From: Streptosporangium brasiliense
GTDB lineage: Bacteria; Actinomycetota; Actinomycetes; Streptosporangiales; Streptosporangiaceae
DNA: 64,000 nt
Direction of reading: 5' to 3'
NCBI RefSeq assembly: GCF_030811595.1
Contig: NZ_JAUSRB010000002.1
Location: forward strand, 744,001 to 808,000
The notes beneath the pieces are model-generated. The model was not told the origin of the DNA and made no database searches. It was given only the letters and a program-made list of their open reading frames with translations. Position 1 is the first letter of the stretch. The number at the start of each line of letters is the position of its first letter. Of this stretch, positions 33,491-42,357 are shown one piece after another. Made by a program: the position numbers and the translations under genes.

Positions 33491-34459
33491 CTAGCGGCGG
33501 CGGTGGCGGGCCACTTCGTAGAGGGCGACACCGGCGGCGACGCCCGCGTTCAGGGACTCGGCCGCGGCGTTCATGGGGATGCGGACGACCAGGTCGCAGG
33601 ACTCGCGGACCAGGCGGGACAGGCCCTTGCCCTCCGACCCCACGACGACGACCAGCGGGCCGTCGAGGAGGTTGGCGTCGCCGATGTCGACCGTGCCCTC
33701 GCCGTCGAGGCCGATCACGAACAGGCCGGCCTCGCGGTATTCGCGCAGGGTCGCGGTCAGGTTGGCCGCGCGGGCGACCGCCATGTTGGCCAGCGTGCCC
33801 GCGGAGGTCTTCCAGGCGCCGCCCGTCACCCCGGCCGAACGGCGGGAGGGGACGACCAGCCCGTGGGCGCCGAAGGCGGTGGCGGAGCGGGCGATGGCGC
33901 CGAGGTTGCGCGGATCGGTGACGCCGTCGAGGGCCACGATCAGCGGCACCTCGGCGGCATCCTGGGCGATGCCGACCAGGTCCTCGGGGTGGGCGTATTC
34001 GTAGGGGGGGATCTGCAGGGCCAGCCCCTGGTGGATCGCGCCCTCGGTCAGACGGTCGAGCTTCTCCCTGCCGACCTCCAGCATCGCGATGCCGCGGTCG
34101 GCGGCGATCCGGACGGACTCCTTGACCCGGTCGTCGTTGTCGATGCGCAGGGCGACGTAGAGCGTGCTCGCCGGCACCCCGGCCCGCAGCGCCTCGACGA
34201 CGGGGTTGCGGCCCCCGATGTATTCGGGGGCGTCCTCGCTCCGCTTGCTGCGGACCGGGGTGCGCGGGGAGGAGGGCCGGCCGCCCCGCTCCTCGCGCTC
34301 GATCCGCTCGGCGCGCGCCTTGTCCTTGTGCCAGTGCCGCATGTGCGCCGGCGGGGTCGCCCCCTTGCCTTCCAGGCCACGGCGGACGTTGCCGCCCGTG
34401 CCCTTGGTCGGACTCTTCTTCTTCGCGGGTCGCCCGGACCCTCTACCCCCACCAGCCAT
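33491..34459 (-). CDS. rlmB: 23S rRNA 2'-O-methyltransferase, RlmB/SpoU family
   Basis: A 322-residue protein. A basic, disordered N-terminus (about 75 residues, many Lys/Arg) precedes a substrate-binding domain (EYIGGRNPVVEALRAG) and the SpoU knot domain with ALDGVTDPRNLGAIARSATAFG, VVGSEGKGLSRLV and IPMNAAAESLNAGVAAGVALYE. RlmB methylates G2251 of 23S rRNA. It follows cysS by 23 nt on the same strand, the usual actinobacterial cysS-rlmB pair. Confidence 0.93.
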   Translation of the reverse strand: MAGGGRGSGRPAKKKSPTKGTGGNVRRGLEGKGATPPAHMRHWHKDKARAERIEREERGGRPSSPRTPVRSKRSEDAPEYIGGRNPVVEALRAGVPASTLYVALRIDNDDRVKESVRIAADRGIAMLEVGREKLDRLTEGAIHQGLALQIPPYEYAHPEDLVGIAQDAAEVPLIVALDGVTDPRNLGAIARSATAFGAHGLVVPSRRSAGVTGGAWKTSAGTLANMAVARAANLTATLREYREAGLFVIGLDGEGTVDIGDANLLDGPLVVVVGSEGKGLSRLVRESCDLVVRIPMNAAAESLNAGVAAGVALYEVARHRRR

Positions 34460-34482
34460 GCTGTCTAGGGTACGGCCTGCTT

Positions 34483-35880
34483 TTACCGCGAAAGCTCCCA
34501 GCGAGGACCCTGGGGGGTGTCCTCCACGAGGATCCCGGCTCCGGCGAGCCGGTCGCGGATGCCGTCGGCCGCGGCGAAGTCCTTACGGCTGCGGGCCGCC
34601 TGACGCTGCTCCAGGGCCACGCTGACCAGCGCGTCCACCGTCGAGCGCAGGCCCGCGTCCCCGCCCGAGGAGCGCCACTGCTCCGAGCGCGGGTCCAGCC
34701 CGAGCACGTCGAGCATGTTCTGCGTCTCGGCCAGCAACCTGGCGACCTGTTCCTTGTTGCCCTGCGCCAGCGCGACGTTGCCCTCGCGGACCACCTCGTG
34801 CACCACGGCGAGCGCCTGCGGGGTGCCCAGGTCGTCGTCGAGCGCGTCCACGAACGCCTGGGGCAGCGGCGCGTGCGCGTCGACGTCGTGGATGACCTCG
34901 GCCGCACGGGTGACGAAGCCCTCGATGCGCTGGTAGGCCGCGGCGGCCTCGGCCAGCGCCTCCTCGGAGTAGTCGATGGACGAGCGGTAATGAGGGGCCG
35001 CGAGATAGTAGCGGAGCTCGACCGGGCGGACCTTCTTGGTCACCTCGGGGATCAGCAGGGAGTTGCCGAGCGACTTGCTCATCTTCTCCGCGCCGATCTT
35101 GAGCATGCCGTTGTGCATCCAGTAGCGCGCGAAGCCGTCACCGGCGGCCTGCGACTGGGTCAGCTCGTTCTCGTGGTGCGGGAAGATCAGGTCGACGCCA
35201 CCGCCGTGGATGTCGAAGGTCCCCCCGAGGTATTTCGTCGCCATGGCGGAGCATTCGAGGTGCCAGCCGGGACGGCCACGGCCCCACGGGGTCGGCCAGG
35301 TCGGCTCGCCGGGCTTCTCGCCCTTCCACAGCGCGAAGTCACGCGGGTCCCGCTTGCAGGTGTCGGTGTCGGTGTCACCGGCGGCCCGCAGGTTCTCGAG
35401 CCGCTGGTTGGACAGCGAACCGTAGCGGTCGGCGTAGGACATCACGTCGAAGTAGACGTCGCCCCCGGCGGCGTAGGCGTGGCCGGCGGCGATCAGCCGC
35501 TCCATCAGCTCGATCATCTCGGGCACGTGGCCGGTGGCCCTCGGCTCGACGGTCGGCGGCAGGCAGCCGAGCACCTCGTAGGCCCAGGTGAAGGCGCGCT
35601 GGTTGCGCTCGGCGACGACGAACCAGGGCACGCCCTCGTCCGCCGCGACCCTGATGATCTTGTCGTCGATGTCGGTGACGTTCCGGCAGAAGGTCACCTC
35701 GTAGCCCGAACGGGTCATCCAGCGGCGCAGCACGTCGAAGTTGACGCCGGAGCGGATGTGCCCGATATGCGGGGGAGCCTGCACGGTCGCGCCACACAGG
35801 TAGATCGACGCCCGGCCGGGCTCGACCGGGACGAATTCGCGGACCGTACGTACGCTGGTGTCGTATAGGTGCAGGCTCAC
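34483..35880 (-). CDS. cysS: cysteinyl-tRNA synthetase
   Basis: A 465-residue class I synthetase. The HIGH motif ([15 protein letters not shown]), the zinc/Cys-recognition region, the [12 protein letters not shown] segment, the EWRS-type [11 protein letters not shown] and the KMSKS motif (EKMSKSLGN) are all seen. It charges tRNA(Cys). It is followed at once by rlmB. In actinobacteria a second CysS-like enzyme (MshC) serves mycothiol synthesis; this one lies with rlmB, which fits the housekeeping enzyme. Confidence 0.95.
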   Translation of the reverse strand: MSLHLYDTSVRTVREFVPVEPGRASIYLCGATVQAPPHIGHIRSGVNFDVLRRWMTRSGYEVTFCRNVTDIDDKIIRVAADEGVPWFVVAERNQRAFTWAYEVLGCLPPTVEPRATGHVPEMIELMERLIAAGHAYAAGGDVYFDVMSYADRYGSLSNQRLENLRAAGDTDTDTCKRDPRDFALWKGEKPGEPTWPTPWGRGRPGWHLECSAMATKYLGGTFDIHGGGVDLIFPHHENELTQSQAAGDGFARYWMHNGMLKIGAEKMSKSLGNSLLIPEVTKKVRPVELRYYLAAPHYRSSIDYSEEALAEAAAAYQRIEGFVTRAAEVIHDVDAHAPLPQAFVDALDDDLGTPQALAVVHEVVREGNVALAQGNKEQVARLLAETQNMLDVLGLDPRSEQWRSSGGDAGLRSTVDALVSVALEQRQAARSRKDFAAADGIRDRLAGAGILVEDTPQGPRWELSR

Positions 35881-35981
35881 GAAGGAAAGGCTAACGCCTT
35901 ACCTGGCCTCATAAGCCGGGTTACGAGACGTTGAAGTTGCCCAGGGGTGTCTTTTGTAGTCATTAACGGCGAATGCCACCC

Positions 35982-36050
35982 GGCCTCTTGACGGAACAGG
36001 CCCCGGCGTCTCGACGGCTCACCCTTGGTCTCTTGACGGATCGACCGCGC
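35982..36050. repeat. three decayed 22-bp repeats
   Basis: Variants of GGYCTCTTGACGGAACAGGC recur three times at about 23-bp spacing between cysS and the PPOX gene. Confidence 0.5.
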
Positions 36051-36068
36051 CCGGCGCCCTGTGTCGGA

Positions 36069-36458
36069 TCATCCTCGCAGGTAGACCCGCTCGGGTATGA
36101 CGCGCACGATCAGCCGCTCAACTCCCGGGTGCGCCTCCGCCCAGGACTTGCCGGTGTATTTGTGCGACAGCTCGTCGATGAGCCCGCCGGTGGGGTCCTC
36201 GGTCACGGTGACCTTGCCGCGCACCTCCGCGTAACGGTAGGGGTTGGCGTGGTCGACGACCACGATCGTGGTCCGCGGGTCACGCGCGAAATTGCGGTCC
36301 TTGCGCCGCCCCCTGACCGTGGAGAACACGATGTCGTCGCCGTCGGTCTTCACCCAGACCACGCTGGCCTGCGGGCTGCCGTCGGCGTTCAGGCTCGTCA
36401 CGGTGGCGAAGTTCGCCCCGTCGAAAAGCGTGCGCACATCAGCGGACAGTTCTGGCAT
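36069..36458 (-). CDS. PPOX-class (F420/flavin-binding) protein
   Basis: A 129-residue single-domain split-barrel protein. The pattern ANFATVTSLNADGSPQASVVWV followed by DIVFSTVRGRRKDRNFARDPRTTIVVVD is typical of the PPOX-class F420-dependent family. Such proteins reduce or bind F420/FMN; substrate unknown. ATG 36458 has GGGGAGAG just upstream; the frame extends 12 codons further without support. Confidence 0.85.
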   Translation of the reverse strand: MPELSADVRTLFDGANFATVTSLNADGSPQASVVWVKTDGDDIVFSTVRGRRKDRNFARDPRTTIVVVDHANPYRYAEVRGKVTVTEDPTGGLIDELSHKYTGKSWAEAHPGVERLIVRVIPERVYLRG

Positions 36459-36526
36459 GTCTCTCCCCAATCCCAACTTGGCTCCATCGATCATGCCAGG
36501 TGCCGATTCTGTAGGCTCGAAGCGCC

Positions 36527-37864
36527 ATGGACGTCAAATCCCCCGCGGCGGCAGGCTCGGTCTCCCGCCCGTCCCCCGCCCCGTCCCAGCCCGCCGAGCC
36601 GAGCCGGGCCGCCGTGGCCCTGCGCCGCGCCGGGATCGCCGTCGCCGGAGTCGGCGTGGCCGGGCTCACCGCCGCCGCGTGCGTGCTCTCCTTCCAGGAC
36701 CTGCGCGCCCTCGCCCTCGCCGGCGAGGCCGACCCGCGCTTCGACTACCTCTATCCGGCGGCCTTCGACGCGCTGCTCGCCATCGCGATGATCGGTGTGC
36801 TGCTGCTGCGGGGCGGGCGGTGGCTGGTCCGCCTGCAGGCGGGGGTGGTCCTGACACTGCTGTTCGCCGCCGCGGCCGCCGCCGAGGTGACCACGGCCGT
36901 ACGGGCCACGGTGGACGCCCGGCAGGCGGCCGTGGTGGTGGCCGTCGCCCCATGGGTGATGCTGCTCCTCGCCCTGTGGCTCTGGCTCCTGCTGATCAAG
37001 CACGCCGCCGCCCGGCGGACCGCCGCCGACGCGGCGTCGGCGGGCCACGGCCGTGACATCGTGCCGTTCCCGGAGGCGGACCTGCCGACCGCGGAATACC
37101 CGGCCCAGCCGGACCGGTCCGCCCGGACGCGGCCCGCACCGCCGGCCCGGCCGGACCAGTCCGCCCAACCCGCCCAGCCGGCCCTGCCGGTCCAGCCCGG
37201 TCAGCATCCCTCGGTCGAGGTCGCGCTCGACCCGCAGGCCGCCCCTCCGCTGGAGTCCGTCCCGCACCACGACCTCCCGCCCACCGAGCCGGTGGTCGGC
37301 CCCACCCCCGCGCCGGAGACCCCCGAGGTCGACGAGCTTCCGGAGGCCCCCGGCGCCCCCGCCCCGGCTCCCGGACCCGCCAAGCCCATGCGCTGGGGCG
37401 ATCTGGTCCGGCCCCGTCAGGGAGATCTGCTCGTCCACCCGCCCCGCCCCGCCGTACCGGAGCAGCCCGAGCCCGAGAGCCGGGTCAGCGAGCGGGTGGA
37501 GACCTGGGACGCGGGCGCGGAGCCCGCGCGGGAACCGGAGGCCGAGGTCGGCGACCTCGACGCCGACACCCAGCCGATCCGCACGATAGCCGGGGAGCCG
37601 TCCCCTTCCCGGTCCTCCGCCCAGTCCTCTGACTCGGCTCCGGACCCGGATCCCGCGCACGGCGCCGAGGCCGCCGACCATGAGGAGCGCGCCGCGGCGG
37701 CGGCCGACGTGCCCGGTCCACACGACGAGGACGGCGCGGAGACGGCGGCCGGGCACGGGGCAGACGGAAAGGACGAGAAGGACGAGAAAGATGGGAAGGG
37801 CGGGGAGGCGGCCGCGCCGCCCTCCGGGCGGATGCGCAGCACGCCCACGCCACCGGAGGAGTGA
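36527..37864 (+). CDS. DUF2637 (SpdB-like) membrane protein with long Pro/acidic tail
   Basis: A 445-residue protein. Residues about 30-165 hold four hydrophobic helices with the DUF2637 feature DYLYPAAFDALLAIAMIG. The rest (about 170-445) is low-complexity, rich in Pro, Ala, Glu, Asp and ending KDEKDEKDGKGG...TPTPPEE. DUF2637 proteins occur on actinobacterial plasmids and chromosomes (SpdB-like, linked to conjugative spread); function here is unknown. A TAGGCT hexamer lies 9 nt before the ATG. A 46-bp tandem duplication covers the stop. Confidence 0.85.
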   Translation: MDVKSPAAAGSVSRPSPAPSQPAEPSRAAVALRRAGIAVAGVGVAGLTAAACVLSFQDLRALALAGEADPRFDYLYPAAFDALLAIAMIGVLLLRGGRWLVRLQAGVVLTLLFAAAAAAEVTTAVRATVDARQAAVVVAVAPWVMLLLALWLWLLLIKHAAARRTAADAASAGHGRDIVPFPEADLPTAEYPAQPDRSARTRPAPPARPDQSAQPAQPALPVQPGQHPSVEVALDPQAAPPLESVPHHDLPPTEPVVGPTPAPETPEVDELPEAPGAPAPAPGPAKPMRWGDLVRPRQGDLLVHPPRPAVPEQPEPESRVSERVETWDAGAEPAREPEAEVGDLDADTQPIRTIAGEPSPSRSSAQSSDSAPDPDPAHGAEAADHEERAAAAADVPGPHDEDGAETAAGHGADGKDEKDEKDGKGGEAAAPPSGRMRSTPTPPEE

Positions 37865-37926
37865 AAACCTGCCCCGACCGTGCTCCACGCCCACGCCAAC
37901 GGAGGAATGAGGGCCTGACCCCGGCC
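37836..37926. repeat. 45-46-bp tandem duplication over the DUF2637 stop codon
   Basis: 37836-37881 (GCAGCACGCCCACGCCACCG...) and 37882-37926 (GCTCCACGCCCACGCCAACG...) match at about four of five positions. The left unit includes the stop TGA (37862-37864); the right copy has an ATGA where the gene has GTGA. Confidence 0.75.
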
Positions 37927-37994
37927 CGCACCACCCCTGCCCCGGACCGGGGACCAGGCGGGCACGAGGGCGTCTCGGAGTGCCCGTGGACCGG

Positions 37995-38290
37995 TACGGC
38001 GGTGGTCTCGGGATGCCCGCCGACCCTACGGCAGGGCGTCCGCCATGGCGCCCGTGGGCTGGTACGGCAGGGGTTTCGGCATGCCCATCTGCCGTAGGGC
38101 AGGGCGTCCAGCATGGTGGTCGCGCACCGATACCGCGAGACGTCTCGGGATGCTCGCCGGCCCTACGGCAGGGCGTCCAACATGGCGCCCGTGGGCCCAT
38201 ACGGCAGGGCGGCTCGGATCCCCGCCGGCCGTACGGCAAGGCGCCGGCATGGTGCCCCTGGGCCCGTACGGCAGGGCGTCAGCGTGGGTG
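37995..38290. repeat. 34-bp-period degenerate repeat array
   Basis: TACGGCARGG begins at 38027, 38063, 38164, 38200, 38232 and 38267 (spacing 36, 101, 36, 32, 35), embedded in larger copies such as CAGGGCGTCCRRCATGGCGCCCGTGGGC. The frames that stay open here on both strands are consistent with repeat composition rather than with a gene. Confidence 0.65.
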
Positions 38291-38302
38291 GTGCCGGGGA
38301 TG

Positions 38303-38369
38303 CCGGCCGTGCGGCTCTGGGGTCAGTTCCGGGGCCTTGGAGGAGCTGACCCCAGAGCCGCACGGCCGG
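38303..38369. repeat. 24-bp perfect inverted repeat
   Basis: Arms 38303-38326 and 38346-38369 are exactly complementary, with a 19-nt loop. The core reads GCGGCTCTGGGGTCAG. It is the longest perfect hairpin I found in the window and sits at the end of the repeat array. Confidence 0.85.
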
Positions 38370-38814
38370 AGACGGTCCCGACGGGACCACCGCCCGGGAC
38401 CACCGCCCTGGATCCCCCGCCGCCCTGCCTGGAGCCCGGTTCAGTAAGCCGGGCGGCCGTGGCGGCCGTGGGCCGGGCATCATCGTCGCGGGCGGAGCCG
38501 GCCGTGTCCCGGCGGCGTTCTCCGCCCGGTGCTGGACCGGCCCGCAGCTATTCGCTCACACATCGGTGAGCGGCGCCCCGCTGCGGACCGGCGATCTGCT
38601 CACCTCCGGGCCCGTGCCGGGATCGGCCGGCGGCCGGACCGGTGTGTCTCCCGGGCCGACCTGGAACGGCCGGGACCCGCTCGGCACGTCTGACGGGGCC
38701 GAGCGGGCCTTGCTGGAGGACGGGGACGTCGTGGGCGTCACCGCGTCCGCCTCCGGACCGGAGGGCGTTCAGTTGGGGCCTCGGCGAGGTCGTCGGGGTG
38801 GTTCACCCCGCTGT
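38370..38814. other. 445 bp without a convincing gene
   Basis: No supported gene. Open frames exist on both strands but none has a domain, a ribosome site or plausible composition. GGACCACCGCCC-type short repeats occur at 38390-38410. Confidence 0.5.
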
Positions 38815-39081
38815 CTAGACCCTGGACCGCTTCAGCCCGGCGACCAGGCCGACGCCGACGATCGCCAGGACGACCTGCATGACGAGCTCGATCCAGTCGA
38901 TGCCGTTGGTGGTCGCGACGCCGAGAACCTGGGCGATCGCGGTGCCGATGAGAGCCGCGACGATGCCGACGACGATGGTCAGGATCCATCCGATCGCCTG
39001 CCTACCGGGAAGCAGGAGACGACCGATTGCGCCGATGACGGCGCCGATGACGATGGCCCCGAGGATGGACTCGATAGTCAT
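38815..39081 (-). CDS. GlsB/YeaQ/YmgE-family stress membrane protein
   Basis: An 88-residue membrane protein with three hydrophobic helices and the family core GAIGRLLLPGRQAIGWILTIVVG. Members are small envelope proteins linked to stress; molecular role unclear. It lies 97 bp downstream of a paralogue on the same strand; about half the residues are identical. Confidence 0.9.
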   Translation of the reverse strand: MTIESILGAIVIGAVIGAIGRLLLPGRQAIGWILTIVVGIVAALIGTAIAQVLGVATTNGIDWIELVMQVVLAIVGVGLVAGLKRSRV

Positions 39082-39178
39082 GTCAACCTCCCAGTGAAGT
39101 GAGGTGAGCCCTTCACTCTCACAAGGAGGTGGCTACCCCCTAGGTCAGGGATATTCCTGGAGACGGCAAAATTTCGGC

Positions 39179-39445
39179 TCAGCGCGCCTTGCCGGCGCGC
39201 ATCTGGACGACGAGCAGCACGCCGAGCACCGCCAGCGCGAGCTGGATGATGTGCTCCCACCAGTCGATCCCCCGCGTATTGGCGATGCCGAGCAGGGCGG
39301 CGATGAGCGTGCCGACGAGCGCGGCGACGATTCCGACGACGAGCGTCACCCCGATCGAGAGGTTCTGCCGCCCCGGAATGATAAGACGTGCCAGAGCTCC
39401 GACGATGGCCCCGATGACGATCGCGGAAATAATCGATCCAATCAT
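39179..39445 (-). CDS. GlsB/YeaQ/YmgE-family stress membrane protein, paralogue
   Basis: An 88-residue paralogue of the downstream gene (GALARLIIPGRQNLSIGVTLVVGIVAALVG). The two probably arose by tandem duplication. Start ATG 39445 after GGGGGAGCAAGGC. The 97-bp gap between them contains AGGAGGTTGACATG-type signals before the second gene, which has its own ribosome site. Confidence 0.9.
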   Translation of the reverse strand: MIGSIISAIVIGAIVGALARLIIPGRQNLSIGVTLVVGIVAALVGTLIAALLGIANTRGIDWWEHIIQLALAVLGVLLVVQMRAGKAR

Positions 39446-39510
39446 GCCTTGCTCCCCCGGTGACGAGACATGGTCAATAGGGAGCTACCCAGGGCATTCA
39501 CAGATCATTC

Positions 39511-39554
39511 GATAAAAAAGGGGTGGCCCGTACCGCGCCAGTAAACGGGCCACC
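39511..39554 (-). terminator. Rho-independent terminator after ispF
   Basis: A 10-bp stem (GGTGGCCCGT and its complement, 39522-39531 with 39545-39554) followed on the minus strand by CCTTTTTTATC. It is the only terminator in the window with a real T run, and it ends the carD-ispF unit. Confidence 0.85.
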
Positions 39555-39612
39555 ACCTGAATGTGCCGACGAGCATTACACGCCGCCCGCCGGAACGCTT
39601 TCGCGTTCCGTA

Positions 39613-40092
39613 TTAGATGACGCCTGAACCCGGCAGCAGGTTCACCACAATCGCGGTCGCCATGGCCGCCACGCCCTCGCCGCGCCCGGTGAGCCCCAGG
39701 CCGTCGGTCGTGGTGGCGCTGACGCTCACCGGGGCGCCCACGGCCGCGCTGAGGGCCTTCTCGGCCTCCGTACGGCGGGGTGCCAGCTTCGGCCGGTTCC
39801 CGATCACCTGGACGGCCACATTGCCGATCTCGAAACCGGCGGCGCGGACCTTCCGGGCGGTCTCCTCCAGCAGGGCGGCGCCGGAGGCTCCTGCCCATCG
39901 AGGGTCGGAGGTGCCGAACAGACCGCCGAGATCGCCAAGACCCGCCGCCGACAGCAGCGCGTCACAGGCGGCGTGGGCGGCGGCGTCGCCGTCGGAGTGA
40001 CCGGAGAGACCCGTCTCGCCCGGCCAGTACAGGCCCGCGAGATGCAACTCGCGGCCGGATGCGAACGGGTGGACGTCGACTCCGACGCCCAC
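39613..40092 (-). CDS. ispF: 2-C-methyl-D-erythritol 2,4-cyclodiphosphate synthase
   Basis: A 159-residue MEP-pathway enzyme that forms the cyclodiphosphate intermediate of isoprenoid synthesis. The metal-ligand DVHPF, the [32 protein letters not shown] region and the [17 protein letters not shown] end are canonical. GTG 40092 gives the family length; the carD stop lies 18 nt upstream. ispD, often between carD and ispF, is absent here. Confidence 0.93.
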   Translation of the reverse strand: MGVGVDVHPFASGRELHLAGLYWPGETGLSGHSDGDAAAHAACDALLSAAGLGDLGGLFGTSDPRWAGASGAALLEETARKVRAAGFEIGNVAVQVIGNRPKLAPRRTEAEKALSAAVGAPVSVSATTTDGLGLTGRGEGVAAMATAIVVNLLPGSGVI

Positions 40093-40109
40093 CCGTGGAA
40101 ATGTCGTGT

Positions 40110-40592
40110 TCAGGAGTTGAGAACCTCGTCGAGCAGGGCTTCGGCCTTGTCCTCGTTGGTCTTCTCGGCGAGCGCGAGCTCGCTGACCAGGATCTGCCGG
40201 GCCTTGGCCAGCATCCGCTTCTCTCCTGCGGAGAGCCCGCGTTCCTTGTCTCGTCGCCACAGGTCGCGAACGACCTCGGCCACCTTGTTGACGTCACCGG
40301 ACGCCAGCTTCTCCAGGTTGGCCTTGTAGCGGCGGGACCAGTTCGTGGGCTCTTCGGTGTGAGGCATGCGAAGCACGTCGAAAACGCGCTCAAGGCCTTC
40401 TTGGCCGACGACATCGCGAACACCCACGAGTTCGGCGTTGTCAGCCGGCACCTGGACGGTAAGGTCGCCCTTGTCGACCTTGAGAACCAGGTAGGTCCTT
40501 TCCTCACCCTTGATGGTCCGGGTCGTGATTGCCTCGATCCGAGCAGCCCCGTGGTGGGGGTAGACGACAGTGTCGCCGACCTGGAAAGTCAT
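40110..40592 (-). CDS. carD: CarD-type transcription regulator
   Basis: A 160-residue protein. The N-terminal RNA polymerase-interacting domain ([21 protein letters not shown]) and the C-terminal helical DNA-binding part ([32 protein letters not shown]) match CarD/CdnL. It stabilises open complexes at ribosomal and other promoters. ATG 40592 follows AAGGGG. It is the first gene of a short operon with ispF. Confidence 0.95.
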   Translation of the reverse strand: MTFQVGDTVVYPHHGAARIEAITTRTIKGEERTYLVLKVDKGDLTVQVPADNAELVGVRDVVGQEGLERVFDVLRMPHTEEPTNWSRRYKANLEKLASGDVNKVAEVVRDLWRRDKERGLSAGEKRMLAKARQILVSELALAEKTNEDKAEALLDEVLNS

Positions 40593-40853
40593 GTGACAAG
40601 TACCCCTTCCGCTGTACTCAAGAGTACCACGTATCCACAGCCTCCCGGAACAGTGAAATCACCATAACTGCAGGTCAAAGCGGCATTTTAAGGCTTGACA
40701 AGCGCCCGCCTGTATGAATCAAGGGTGAGAAAAGCGCCTATGACCTGCGCTCCCCGCCTCCCGACGATCAGGTGGGCCGCCGGAAAACCCGGCAAAGACC
40801 ACGGATAGGGTTGGCTCTGCCCTACCTCTTGTGTGACAAGGAGAACTCGCACC

Positions 40854-41435
40854 GTGACCCGCAACAGCCGTCACTGGGCGATCGCCGCCGCCGCGTTCCT
40901 CGCAGCCGCCCCGGTCCTGGCCGGCTGTGGTGCCGGATTCGACGCGATTACCAACAAGCCCTACTCCCCGACCGAGGCGCTCACCGTCAAGGTCCAGGGG
41001 ATCGACATCTCCCAGGCCTTCTTCCTGGGCCCCGACTCCGGCGCGACGCTGCCGGCCGGTGGCACGACGCCGCTCTACCTGTCGGTGGTGAACACCAACA
41101 AGGGCCCCGACAGGCTCCTCGGCATCGGCGTCGACCCCGCCCTCGGCACCGCCAAGGTCACCGCAGCGGTCGACCTCCCCGCCGAACAGCGCGTGAGCGT
41201 GGGCAAGCCCACGCCCGCGATCACGATCGAGGGGCTCAAGAAGCCGCTCCGGGGCGGCGAGAGCATCCCGGTGCAGCTGCAGTTCGCCAACGCGGGCCTC
41301 ATCCCCCTCAACATCCCGGTCATCACCCGCAGCCGTGAGTTCGCCCAGCTCCCGCAGGCTCCGGGCGCCACCGCGGCCCCGACGCCGACGCCTACGCCCT
41401 CCGCCACCGAGGAACACGCCGAGGGCGACCACTGA
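40854..41435 (+). CDS. secreted lipoprotein of unknown function
   Basis: A 193-residue protein. The lipoprotein signal peptide ends VLAGC with the lipid-modified Cys in the lipobox, then a mature domain of beta-type (KVQGIDISQAFFLGPDSG, GTTPLYLSVVNTN, VPVIT-like segments) and a Pro/Thr-rich C-tail (PTPTPTPSATEE). The pattern resembles DUF461/PCuAC-like lipoproteins only loosely. GTG 40854 follows AAGGAG. It is divergent from carD. The stop lies within a 30-bp repeat. Confidence 0.78.
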   Translation: MTRNSRHWAIAAAAFLAAAPVLAGCGAGFDAITNKPYSPTEALTVKVQGIDISQAFFLGPDSGATLPAGGTTPLYLSVVNTNKGPDRLLGIGVDPALGTAKVTAAVDLPAEQRVSVGKPTPAITIEGLKKPLRGGESIPVQLQFANAGLIPLNIPVITRSREFAQLPQAPGATAAPTPTPTPSATEEHAEGDH

Positions 41436-41521
41436 GCAGCCGGACACGCCGGGGGCGACCGCCGAGAGCCCAGCACGCCGGTAGCGACCACTGAGCAGCC
41501 CGGCACGCCGGGGCCGACCCC
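41415..41521. repeat. 30-bp tandem repeats over the lipoprotein stop codon
   Basis: Units at 41415-41444, 41445-41473, 41474-41503 and a partial one to 41521 share CACGCCGRGGGCGACCACTG. The stop TGA of the gene (41433-41435) is in the first unit; the third copy retains the same ACCACTGAGCAGCC. Confidence 0.85.
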
Positions 41522-41609
41522 GAAAGGGGGCCCGCCCGCACGCGCGTGCGGGCCTCGGACAACGCGTGTGAGGGCCTCAGGCAAGGCGTGAGGCCCTCGG
41601 ACAGACAGG

Positions 41610-41648
41610 AAGGGGGGTGTACGGCCCGCAAGGCCGTACACCCCCCTT
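41610..41648. terminator. bidirectional terminator between lipoprotein and regX3
   Basis: A 17-bp stem (AAGGGGGGTGTACGGCC and its complement) around a 5-nt loop, followed on the plus strand by TTTT. It separates convergent genes. Confidence 0.85.
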
Positions 41649-41667
41649 TTCCGTGTCCAGGAGGCCC

Positions 41668-42357
41668 TCAGTCCTCGGCCGGGTCGAACTTGTAGCCCAG
41701 CCCGCGGACGGTGAGGATGCAGCGCGGGTTGGAAGGGTCGGACTCGACCTTGGCGCGCAGCCGCTTGACGTGCACGTCCAGGGTCTTGGTGTCGCCCACG
41801 TAGTCGGCGCCCCAGACCCGGTCGATGAGCTGGCCGCGGGTGAGCACCCGGCCGGCGTTGCGCAGCAGGACCTCCAGCAGCTCGAACTCCTTCAGGGGGA
41901 GCTGCACCTGCTGGCCGCGGACCGCGACGATGTGCCGGTCCACGTCCATCCGGACCGGTCCGGCGGCCAGCACGGCCGACTCCACCTCCTCCACGTCGCC
42001 CTGACGGCGCAGCACCGCGCGGATGCGGGCCACCAGCTCCCTTGAGGAGAACGGCTTGGTCACGTAGTCGTCGGCGCCGAGCTCCAGCCCGACGACCTTG
42101 TCGATCTCGCTGTCCTTCGCGGTGAGCATGATGACGGGGACGTTGGAGCGCTGGCGGAGGGAGCGGCAGACCTCGGTGCCGGGCAGGCCGGGCAGCATCA
42201 GGTCGAGCAGCACCAGGTCGGCGCCGTTACGGTCGAAGGTGTCCAACGCCTCGGGGCCGGTGGCCGCGACCGCGACCTCGAAGCCCTCCTTGCGCAGCAT
42301 GTACGACAGGGCGTCGGAGAACGACTCCTCGTCCTCGACAACAAGCACGCGAGTCAC
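41668..42357 (-). CDS. regX3: phosphate-type response regulator RegX3/PhoP
   Basis: A 229-residue OmpR-family regulator. The receiver carries DLVLLDLMLPGLPG with the acceptor Asp and a late LGADDYVTKPF; the winged helix is ELLEVLLRNAGRVLTRGQLIDRVWG with TLDVHVKRLRAK. GTG 42357 overlaps the kinase stop by 4 nt. With senX3 upstream and phoU divergent, it is the phosphate-starvation system (PhoR-PhoP in Streptomyces). The PHO box at 43642-43674 is its probable binding site. Confidence 0.95.
   Translation of the reverse strand: MTRVLVVEDEESFSDALSYMLRKEGFEVAVAATGPEALDTFDRNGADLVLLDLMLPGLPGTEVCRSLRQRSNVPVIMLTAKDSEIDKVVGLELGADDYVTKPFSSRELVARIRAVLRRQGDVEEVESAVLAAGPVRMDVDRHIVAVRGQQVQLPLKEFELLEVLLRNAGRVLTRGQLIDRVWGADYVGDTKTLDVHVKRLRAKVESDPSNPRCILTVRGLGYKFDPAED

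Noticed and set aside
37980..38569. Several overlapping open frames on both strands in the repeat block.
   Set aside because: They follow from the repeat composition, and none has a family match or consistent codon pattern.
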